DNA from: Pseudomonas viridiflava
Lineage (GTDB): Bacteria > Pseudomonadota > Gammaproteobacteria > Pseudomonadales > Pseudomonadaceae
DNA length: 64,000 nt
Assembly: GCA_900596015.1 (NCBI GenBank)
Contig: UVIF01000021.1
Location: 1 to 64,000, forward strand
Direction: 5' to 3'
The position numbers were made by a program, and so were the translations under genes. Of the stretch, positions 56,980-64,000 are shown piece by piece. The notes below the pieces were generated by a model. The model searched no databases. It was not told the origin of the DNA and saw only the letters and a list, made by a program, of their open reading frames with translations. Position 1 is the stretch's first letter. The number at the start of each line of letters is the position of its first letter.

Positions 56980-58878
56980 TCAGCGTTGCAGCAGGCGCTG
57001 GCGCAGGGTAATGGCAGCTTCGATACCCACCGCATCCAAACCACATTCGGCCAGCATCTGCGCCGGCTTCGCGTGTTCCACATAGGCATCTGGCAAGCCC
57101 AGGTGCAGCACGGGCTTGAGCACGCCTTCGCGGGCCAGGAATTCACTGACCGCCGAACCTGCACCACCCATGATGGCATTCTCTTCGAGGGTGACCAGCA
57201 GATCGTGGCTCTCGGCCAGTTCACGGACCAGTTGCTCGTCCAGTGGCTTGACGAAGCGCATGTCGGCGACGGTGGCGTCCAGCTTTTGCGCCACTGTCAG
57301 CGCCTCCGCCAACTGCACGCCGAACACCAGAATGGCGACTCCGCGACCCTGCCGACGTACTACGCCCTTGCCGATCTCGATGCTGTCCAGACCCTGGTGG
57401 ATCGCCGCGCCCGGACCGTTGCCGCGTGGATAGCGGACGGCGGCCGGACCTGGATGATGGTGACCGGTGCTGAGCATCAGGCGCAGCTCGTTTTCGTCGC
57501 TGGGCGTCATCACCAGCATGCCGGGGATGCAGCGCAGGTACGACAGGTCGTAGCTGCCGGCGTGGGTCGGACCGTCCTCGCCGACCAGGCCGGCGCGGTC
57601 GATGGCGAACAGGACGTCGAGGTTCTGCACCGCCACATCGTGGATCAGCTGATCGTAGCCGCGCTGCAGGAACGTCGAATAGATCGCCACCACTGGCTTG
57701 GCGCCTTCGCAGGCCATGCCGGCCGCCAGGGTTACCGCATGCTGTTCGGCAATGGCAACGTCGAAGTAACGCTCGGGGAAACGTTCGCTGAAGGCGACCA
57801 GATCGGAGCCTTCCTTCATGGCCGGGGTGATACCGACCAGGCGTTGGTCGGCTTCCGCCATGTCGCACAGCCACTGCCCGAACACGCCCGAATACTTCGG
57901 CCCGCTGGCCTTGGCTGGAGCCACGACCGGAGCGTCCAGCGGGTCGAGCTTGGTGATGGCGTGGTAGCCAATCGGGTCGACCTCGGCCGGGGCGAAGCCC
58001 TTGCCCTTCTTGGTGACCACGTGCAGAAACTGCGGACCCTTGAGGTCGCGCATGTTGCGCAGGGTGGCCACCAGGGTCGGCAGGTCATGGCCGTCGATCG
58101 GGCCGATGTAGTTCCAGCCCAGTTCTTCGAACAGGGTGCCGGGGACCAGCATGCCCTTGGCGTATTCCTCGGTGCGACGGGCGATTTCCCAGGCACCGGG
58201 CAGCCGCGATAGCACCTTCTTGCTGCCCTCGCGCATGCTGGTGTAGGTGCGGCTGGAGAGAATCTTGGCCAGGTAGTTGGACAACCCACCGACGTTGCGC
58301 GAGATCGACATGTCGTTGTCGTTGAGGATCACCAGCATGTCGGCATTGACTTCGGGCGCGTGGTTGAGCGCTTCGAAGGCCATGCCGGCAGTCAGCGCGC
58401 CATCACCGATCACGGCAATGGCCTTGCGTCCGCTGTTCTGCAGGCGCGCGCCGATGGCCATGCCCAGGGCGGCGCTGATGGAGGTGCTGGAGTGACCGAC
58501 CCCGAAGGTGTCGTATTCACTTTCGCTGCGCCGCGGAAAGGCAGCGATGCCATCCTTCTGGCGCAGGCTGGCCATGCGCTCGCGGCGGCCGGTGAGGATC
58601 TTGTGAGGGTAGGCCTGGTGGCCGACGTCCCACACCAGACGATCGTCGGGCGTGTCGAAAACGTAGTGCAGGGCGATGGTCAGCTCTATGACGCCCAGGC
58701 CGGCACCGAAATGCCCACCGGTCTGGCCGACCGTATAGAGCAGCTCCTGGCGCAGTTCGTCTGCCAGTGTTTCGAGCTCGGCTTCGCCCAGACGGCGCAG
58801 GCCGGCAGGAGTGTCAGCACGGTCGAGCAGAGGCGTCGCCGGGCGTTCGCGGGGGATCTCTTGAAACGTCGTGGGCAT
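56980..58878 (-). CDS. dxs: 1-deoxy-D-xylulose-5-phosphate synthase
   Basis: First enzyme of the MEP isoprenoid pathway, thiamine diphosphate-dependent. 632 residues. [15 protein letters not shown], the ThDP motif [15 protein letters not shown]...NDNDMSIS, and the transketolase-like [15 protein letters not shown] are present. It is downstream of ispA in the xseB-ispA-dxs operon, joining pathway entry and prenyl elongation. Confidence 0.96.
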   Translation of the reverse strand: MPTTFQEIPRERPATPLLDRADTPAGLRRLGEAELETLADELRQELLYTVGQTGGHFGAGLGVIELTIALHYVFDTPDDRLVWDVGHQAYPHKILTGRRERMASLRQKDGIAAFPRRSESEYDTFGVGHSSTSISAALGMAIGARLQNSGRKAIAVIGDGALTAGMAFEALNHAPEVNADMLVILNDNDMSISRNVGGLSNYLAKILSSRTYTSMREGSKKVLSRLPGAWEIARRTEEYAKGMLVPGTLFEELGWNYIGPIDGHDLPTLVATLRNMRDLKGPQFLHVVTKKGKGFAPAEVDPIGYHAITKLDPLDAPVVAPAKASGPKYSGVFGQWLCDMAEADQRLVGITPAMKEGSDLVAFSERFPERYFDVAIAEQHAVTLAAGMACEGAKPVVAIYSTFLQRGYDQLIHDVAVQNLDVLFAIDRAGLVGEDGPTHAGSYDLSYLRCIPGMLVMTPSDENELRLMLSTGHHHPGPAAVRYPRGNGPGAAIHQGLDSIEIGKGVVRRQGRGVAILVFGVQLAEALTVAQKLDATVADMRFVKPLDEQLVRELAESHDLLVTLEENAIMGGAGSAVSEFLAREGVLKPVLHLGLPDAYVEHAKPAQMLAECGLDAVGIEAAITLRQRLLQR

Positions 58879-58948
58879 CAGGCGAATCGTTATGAGTTCT
58901 AGGAATGGATCAGTTTACCTGATGCGGCGTCGGGTGCGCACGCGCTCG

Positions 58949-59836
58949 TCAGTTGCGTCGCGCCACAATGTAGTGCGCCAGTTCGCGCAACGGCTCGGCG
59001 GCGGCATCGAATGAACGCAATGCATGCAGCGCCTGATCGCGCAGATCCAGCGCGTAGGCCTTGGCCGCATCGAGCCCGAGCAGCGCCGGGTAGGTCGGTT
59101 TGTTCAGGGCGATATCGGCACCTTGGCGTTTGCCCAGGGTGGCGGTATCGCTTTCGACGTCGAGGATGTCGTCCTGCACCTGGAAAGCCAACCCAACCGC
59201 TCGCGCATAAGTCTGCAGGCACTCGAGCTGTGACGGCTGTGCCCGCGCGCTTGCGAGCGCGCCGAGGCGTACGCTGGCCTCGATCAGGGCGCCGGTCTTG
59301 TGCCGGTGCATGAACTCGAGCGCCTGCTGGTTCAGCTGCAGGCCCACCGAGCCCAGGTCGATGGCCTGGCCGCCGACCATGCCGGCCGGGCCAGCAGCCT
59401 GTGCCAGCACCTGGACCATGCTCAGTCGTATGGCATCGCTTTGCGGGCTCAGGGTCGGGTCGAGCAGCGCGGTAAAAGCCAGGCTTTGCAGGCCATCGCC
59501 GGCCAGGATGGCGCAGGCTTCATCGAACGCCTTGTGCGTAGTGGGCTGGCCACGGCGCAGATCGTCGTCGTCCATGGCCGGAAGATCGTCGTGCACCAGC
59601 GAGTAGGCGTGGATCAGCTCCACCGCACAGGCGGCGCCATTGGCTTGGGTGGCATCTGCGCCCAATGCCTCGCAGGCGGCGTAGGCGAGCAGCGGACGAA
59701 CCCGCTTGCCGCCGTTCATGACGCTGTAGCGCATGGCCTGGTACAACCGGGTCAGCTCGGCCGAGGGCGGCACGAACAGGTCTTGCAGGGCGCCGTCCAC
59801 GCGCTGTTGGCAGAGAGCCTGGTAGGCGGCGATCAT
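58949..59836 (-). CDS. ispA: Farnesyl diphosphate synthase (geranyltranstransferase)
   Basis: Makes farnesyl diphosphate from IPP and DMAPP/GPP. 295 residues. First aspartate-rich motif [15 protein letters not shown] and second motif [10 protein letters not shown] are present. ATG overlaps the xseB stop by four bases, so the genes are coupled. 70 bases before dxs. Confidence 0.96.
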   Translation of the reverse strand: MIAAYQALCQQRVDGALQDLFVPPSAELTRLYQAMRYSVMNGGKRVRPLLAYAACEALGADATQANGAACAVELIHAYSLVHDDLPAMDDDDLRRGQPTTHKAFDEACAILAGDGLQSLAFTALLDPTLSPQSDAIRLSMVQVLAQAAGPAGMVGGQAIDLGSVGLQLNQQALEFMHRHKTGALIEASVRLGALASARAQPSQLECLQTYARAVGLAFQVQDDILDVESDTATLGKRQGADIALNKPTYPALLGLDAAKAYALDLRDQALHALRSFDAAAEPLRELAHYIVARRN

Positions 59837-60075
59837 TCAGGCTGTTCCGTATCGAAGGGTTCTTCGGTGAGTTCGCCGTCCTTTTCCAGCAGGACCTGCA
59901 CTTTCTGCTCGGCCTGGGCCAGCGCGCTCTGGCAGTCACGGGTAAGGCGGATGCCGTTCTCGAAAGCGCTCAGCGAGTCTTCCAGCGACAGCTCGCCGTT
60001 CTCCAGGCGTTCGACCAGCGTCTGCAGGTCGGCCAGGGATTGTTCGAAATCCAGGGATGCTTTTTTGCGGGCCAT
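59833..60075 (-). CDS. xseB: Exodeoxyribonuclease VII small subunit
   Basis: 80-residue helical partner of Xse[27 protein letters not shown] is the family signature region; the C-terminus is acidic. First gene of the xseB-ispA-dxs operon, as in E. coli. The 90 bases upstream (60076-60165) separate it from the alcohol dehydrogenase gene and contain no gene. Confidence 0.94.
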   Translation of the reverse strand: MARKKASLDFEQSLADLQTLVERLENGELSLEDSLSAFENGIRLTRDCQSALAQAEQKVQVLLEKDGELTEEPFDTEQPE

Positions 60076-60165
60076 GGCAGCGGTCTCGGCGAGAAGGATT
60101 GAAACCGGGCGACGTTAGCAGACGGGCGGCTGCGGGGCAAATGGAGTGCCGCCCCCAAGCCGCGC

Positions 60166-61203
60166 CTAAAGCCCCTGGACCGGCTCCTCGCCGACCTGCA
60201 TCACCGCTCGATAGTGGACTCGTCCTTTGCGCAATTGCCGTATGGCGTGGTTGACATCTTCCAGCGGCCACGACTGCACCCAGGGCCGCACTTGGCGCGC
60301 CGCCGCGAAAGCCAGGGTGTCTTGGATATCCTGACGCCCACCGACGTTGGCGGTGGTGATGCTCAACGTCTTGTACATCATGGCCGCGACATCGAATGTC
60401 ACCGGCGGTGGCATGCCGGCGAAACACAGCACGCCAAAGGGCCGCAGCATGTCGACGATGGCCGACCAGTCGCAGGCGACCGCGCTGGTCACCAGAATGT
60501 AGTCGAAAGCATTGCGCACTTGCTTGCAGTCCACCGATTTACTCAGGTCGACGAAACGGTTGGCGCCCAGGGTCAGGGCATCGCGCTGCTTGTGCGGACT
60601 GCTCGAGAGCGCTGTGACGCGGCAGCCGCGCTTGGCCGCGAACTGGATGGCAAGATGGCCCAAGCCACCGATGCCGACGATGCCGACGGCCATGCCGGGC
60701 CAGGTGGCGCGCTTGAGCGCCGTGTGCACGGTGACGCCAGCGCACAGCAAGGGTGCGGCGTGCTCGCTGCTCAACTCGTCGGGGATGGAGAACACGAAAC
60801 GGCTGTCGCAGTACAGGTAGTCGGCAAGCCCGCCGCGTTCTCCGTGAGTGCAGGTGGCGATCAGGCAAGGGCAGTGCTGCTCCTCGCCACGCAGACAGAA
60901 TTCACAGCCCAGGCAGGCGCTGCGGTACCAGCCGACGCCGACGCGTTGGCCCACGCGCACCCCGGCTACGTTTTCACCCACGGCGCTGACGCGGCCGATC
61001 ACTTCATGCCCGCACACCTGGGGGTAGACACTGGCATCGCCCCAGTGGCCATCTATCAGGTGCAGATCGCTGCTGCACAGACCGCAATGGGTGACCTGAA
61101 TCTCCACGTCCATTGGACGCAGCGGCGGGCTGCGGTAGCTGAGCGTCATCAGTTCACGCTGGCGTTGCGCGGCCGCCCAGGCGGTGACCATTCGCCCATT
61201 CAT
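60166..61203 (-). CDS. Zinc-dependent alcohol dehydrogenase, cinnamyl alcohol dehydrogenase/YahK type
   Basis: NAD(P)H-dependent aldehyde/alcohol oxidoreductase. Start at ATG 61203, 345 residues; the frame extends upstream but only overlaps the next gene. Catalytic zinc region THCGLCSSDLH (Cys43) with GHE (65-67) and LLCAGVT, and structural zinc Cys97, Cys100, Cys103 and Cys111. Rossmann loop GIGGLGHLAIQFAAKRG. It overlaps the reductase gene by four bases (ATGA), so it likely reduces the aldehyde that enzyme releases. Confidence 0.88.
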   Translation of the reverse strand: MNGRMVTAWAAAQRQRELMTLSYRSPPLRPMDVEIQVTHCGLCSSDLHLIDGHWGDASVYPQVCGHEVIGRVSAVGENVAGVRVGQRVGVGWYRSACLGCEFCLRGEEQHCPCLIATCTHGERGGLADYLYCDSRFVFSIPDELSSEHAAPLLCAGVTVHTALKRATWPGMAVGIVGIGGLGHLAIQFAAKRGCRVTALSSSPHKQRDALTLGANRFVDLSKSVDCKQVRNAFDYILVTSAVACDWSAIVDMLRPFGVLCFAGMPPPVTFDVAAMMYKTLSITTANVGGRQDIQDTLAFAAARQVRPWVQSWPLEDVNHAIRQLRKGRVHYRAVMQVGEEPVQGL

Positions 61204-64000
61204 CGACTGGCCTGCCCGAGGGTCTGCAGCAATTGCCGAGTCAGCCGGGCGGCCCATTGCGCGCTGAGGCGAATCGGAGAAGTGGCGGGAAACTCGAAAT
61301 CGTTGTGCGGCGGTGCGGCGGCCAGGTCGTCGAGAATCATCGGCAGAATCAGGCGGGTCTTGGCAATGATCGGGTGTTGACGCGGGTCGTTGTCCAGACG
61401 CAGCCGCCAGCGTGCCAGAGGCAGCGGTGCGAAACTGCCCGGTGCGAGGTTGTCGGCCACCCAGCCGCACAGGATCCGCCAGGACAGCGCGCCGTGTGGG
61501 TGACACAGGTTCGAGGCCCGCCCCAGTTTGCCGGCGGGTGCCTGGATGGCCAGGCTTGCCATGATCTGCGCGGCTACGTCGACAGGCGTCAGATTGACGC
61601 CTCCTTCCAGGTCGGCCGGCCAGCATCCCAGCAACAGGCAGGCGCCCAGCAGCAGGCATACGTAGTCGTTGTCATTGATCGTACTGTGCTCGACCTCGAG
61701 CGGCGCGGCCAGGTCGCCACAGCGGGCGATGATGACCGGCAGGCCATGCTCGCGTGCAGCGTTCAGTGCCAAGGCCTCGGCCACATGCTTGCTTTCCTCG
61801 TACCCGGTCCGCGCGCTGCTGCCTGCGGCCAGGGTCGAGACCATGAGCAGCGGCATCGCACCGTTGAGGGCCAGTTGGACGATCTGGGCGGTGCCTTCGA
61901 CATTGCACCGCACCAGGTTGGCGTAGGGCTTGACCCAATTGACCTCGGCCCCGGCGTGCACCACGCAATCCGCGGTCTGCGTGAGGCGCTGGTAGGCGAC
62001 GGGCGACAGGCCCAAGTGCTCGGCCGCCAGGTCGGCGCATTCCATCTGCAGTTTGCCGAGCCAGTCCAGGGGCACGCCGGGCGGTACCAGACCATGACGC
62101 TGCAGGTTGCCCAGGCAGCGCCGACGCGCGTCCGCCAGGTTCTGGGCGCGCACCAGGCAAATGACCTGCTCGACCTCGGGCTGGCGGGCCAGGGTGGCGA
62201 GCAGGAAGGCGCCGAAAAAGCCCGTGGCGCCGGTCAGCAGGATGCGCTTGCCTGGTTTGCTCCGATAGGCGTGAAGAATGTCTTCCCCGCGCTGCGGTCC
62301 GGGAGTGAATGCGTAGCGCGCCGCCTCCACAGCGACCTCGCGCAGGATCGCGGCAGCCGGCAACCCGGCCTGGGTGCGGTCAATGGCCAATGCCATGCCT
62401 TGCAGGCGGGTGTCTTCGAGCAGCGTGGCCAAGGAAAGCTGCACGTCGAAGCTGTGGTTGAGTTCGAGCAGCAATTCGCTGAGTTGCAAGCTGCCGCCGC
62501 GGTCGAAGAAATCATCGTCCGGGTGCAATGCGGGAATATCGTTGCCCAACACTGCCTGCCACACCGTGGAAATCTGTGCCTGGGTGGCGGTCAGCGACAC
62601 CTCATCCTCGGGCAGTGGCACGGCCTGGCTCGAGTGCGCGTCGCTCAGCGGCTCGCGCTTCTGATTGTGACCGGCACCCAGGCTGGCCACGGCATAGTAG
62701 GCGCTGGGCACGGCGAAGAACGGCAGGTGCAGGCTGGCCCAGGCGCGCAGGGCCGTGGCCGTGGGCAGATGCTCCGGGCTTGCGGGGACGACGTAGGCCA
62801 GCAACTGGCGAGCGGCGCCCTCGTGCCTGCTGCCGATGTAGCTCTGCACCACCAGCGGGTGGCTGTTCAAGACCTGCTCGACGTGTTCCGGATGCACCTT
62901 GTAGCCACGTATCTTGAGGTGAGCACTGTCGCGCCCGAGCAGCTGCAGGCGGCCGTTGCCCAGCCAGACCACACGGTCGCCGGTGTCGAACAGCCCGCCG
63001 TTGGGTAGCGGGACGTCGCTCGGCTGGCCAAGATAGCCGCGCAACAGCCCCGGCGTGCGCAGATGCAGGTGGCCTGCGGCGCCGCGGGGCACGGCCTGGC
63101 CTTGCCGGTCGAGCACGCGCGCTTCCACTCCCTTGATCAACTGCAAGGTGCCGTCTTCGTGCCTGAGCGCAACGTCGCCGGCTTCGTTGGAGCCGTACAG
63201 GTCGATCAGGCAGCAGTCGGGCAGCAAGGCCTGTACCTGTGAACGCAGGGCCGCCGACAGGCTCTCGCCGCTGCTCCAGAGTACCCGCAGGCCGGTACAG
63301 CAGGACACGAAGCGAATCTCTTCACGGGCCAGCCCCTGCAACAGCGAGGGGGTGATCATGATCTGCTGCAAATGGTTGTCGGCGATGAAGTCCATCAGAC
63401 GCAGCGGATCGTGCACCACCTCATCGGCGATGATCACCGTGGTGCATCGACTGAGCAGCGGGTAATACAGGTAGCCGGTCAGCCAGGCATTCAGGCCTAT
63501 GCGTTGCCCCGGTTGCAGGTAGGTCTGCCACAGGCTCAGGGAATCGAGCACGGCAGGCGCTGGCATGAGCGCCACCTTGGCCGGGCCGCTGGTGCCCGAG
63601 GTCAACAAGCCGTAGGCGACTGGCGCACGCGTGCGAGCCCACGGCGGGCAGTCCGCAGGTGCCTGGCGGGCAAACTGGCCTTCCAGCAGATGGGGTTGTG
63701 CAGCCGGCAGTTGCCGTGCGCTATCGGCGTCGCACAGCACCAGGCACTCGCCCAGGTGCTCCAGCAACTGCTGGCAATGGTGAGCGCTGTACCAGGCAGG
63801 TACCTCGAGATACGGCCGGCCTGCCAGGGCACAGGCAGTCATGGCAACGGCGGTGTGAATATTCTTGCGCTTGAACAGCACCGCCCATGCATCAGGCACC
63901 AGGCGGGCTTGCAGAACCCTGGCCAGTTGCTGTGCGCGGTCGTGCAACTGCCGTAGGGTCAGGCTGTCGCGTCCATCGCTGACGGCAATGTGATCCGGGT
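61200..64000 (-). CDS. Adenylation-carrier-thioester reductase protein (CAR/NRPS-like), N-terminus outside the window
   Basis: At least 932 residues; open at the right edge, where the frame continues into a typical adenylation start (PDHIAVSDGRDSLTLRQL). Residues are counted from the TTG codon at 63947. The adenylation domain (to about 440) has LLTSGTSGPAKVAL (114-127), YGSNEAGD (251-258), LFDTGDR (319-325), GRDSAHLKIRGYKV (338-351) and catalytic Lys430. The carrier (about 450-525) has Ser486 in FDRGGSLQL. The reductase (568-915) has TGATGFFGAFL and Tyr716/Lys720 (GYEESK). It should activate a carboxylic acid and release it as aldehyde or alcohol. Substrate unknown; residue 154, at the amino-acid Asp235 position, is Ala. 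Confidence 0.87.
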   Translation of the reverse strand, partial: PDHIAVSDGRDSLTLRQLHDRAQQLARVLQARLVPDAWAVLFKRKNIHTAVAMTACALAGRPYLEVPAWYSAHHCQQLLEHLGECLVLCDADSARQLPAAQPHLLEGQFARQAPADCPPWARTRAPVAYGLLTSGTSGPAKVALMPAPAVLDSLSLWQTYLQPGQRIGLNAWLTGYLYYPLLSRCTTVIIADEVVHDPLRLMDFIADNHLQQIMITPSLLQGLAREEIRFVSCCTGLRVLWSSGESLSAALRSQVQALLPDCCLIDLYGSNEAGDVALRHEDGTLQLIKGVEARVLDRQGQAVPRGAAGHLHLRTPGLLRGYLGQPSDVPLPNGGLFDTGDRVVWLGNGRLQLLGRDSAHLKIRGYKVHPEHVEQVLNSHPLVVQSYIGSRHEGAARQLLAYVVPASPEHLPTATALRAWASLHLPFFAVPSAYYAVASLGAGHNQKREPLSDAHSSQAVPLPEDEVSLTATQAQISTVWQAVLGNDIPALHPDDDFFDRGGSLQLSELLLELNHSFDVQLSLATLLEDTRLQGMALAIDRTQAGLPAAAILREVAVEAARYAFTPGPQRGEDILHAYRSKPGKRILLTGATGFFGAFLLATLARQPEVEQVICLVRAQNLADARRRCLGNLQRHGLVPPGVPLDWLGKLQMECADLAAEHLGLSPVAYQRLTQTADCVVHAGAEVNWVKPYANLVRCNVEGTAQIVQLALNGAMPLLMVSTLAAGSSARTGYEESKHVAEALALNAAREHGLPVIIARCGDLAAPLEVEHSTINDNDYVCLLLGACLLLGCWPADLEGGVNLTPVDVAAQIMASLAIQAPAGKLGRASNLCHPHGALSWRILCGWVADNLAPGSFAPLPLARWRLRLDNDPRQHPIIAKTRLILPMILDDLAAAPPHNDFEFPATSPIRLSAQWAARLTRQLLQTLGQASR

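Overview
The window comes from a gammaproteobacterium of the genus Pseudomonas, most likely the P. putida group. The basis is gene order and near-identity of the translated ribosomal, RNA polymerase, OprG and riboflavin proteins to what I remember of that group; no database search was run. The + strand opens at the end of an rRNA operon (5S rRNA), then birA, a tRNA Tyr-Gly-Thr cluster, tRNA-Trp-secE-nusG, and the large transcription/translation block rplKAJL-rpoBC-rpsLG-fusA-tuf, S10, spc and alpha operons, ending with rplQ at about 32.5 kb. Compared with the usual Pseudomonas order, two genes are missing near the start. There is no coaX between birA and the next gene, which is a 54-codon stub of a SPOR-family protein. 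There is also no tufB between tRNA-Thr and tRNA-Trp, so the tuf after fusA is the only copy in view. The long block is divided by hairpin terminators followed directly by sigma70-type promoters.

From 32.6 to 39.9 kb lie oxidative-stress and DNA-maintenance genes: katA with an OxyR-like site, a ferritin lacking the bacterioferritin haem methionine, divergent uvrA and a YajR-like MFS transporter, and ssb. From 40.1 to 43.3 kb lies a small envelope or sugar cassette: an acyltransferase-3 membrane protein, an RmlD-like protein lacking its catalytic Tyr/Lys, and a GalE-like epimerase. On the - strand follow oprG (with an ANR-like box) and a four-gene operon, led by a histidine-rich DUF2796 protein behind a Zur-like palindrome, with an ABC ATPase, a permease and a DUF3299 protein. 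This matches the order of a zinc-responsive operon in P. aeruginosa.

From 47.4 to 57 kb are a small conserved gene, a thioredoxin-TPR chaperone (cnoX), a lipoprotein, then the nrdR-ribD-ribE-ribBA-ribH-nusB-thiL-pgpA run, an orphan periplasmic binding protein and a separate ribA. The RibA half of RibBA has lost all its zinc cysteines, so the separate ribA presumably supplies GTP cyclohydrolase II. xseB-ispA-dxs follow on the - strand.

The right edge (60.2-64 kb, - strand) is the most accessory-looking part. It holds a zinc alcohol dehydrogenase translationally coupled to a large adenylation-carrier-thioester reductase protein that runs off the window. Together they look like a two-gene acid-to-aldehyde-to-alcohol module. 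Its adenylation pocket lacks the amino-acid-binding Asp and its carrier motif is one residue short. The product cannot be named from the sequence.
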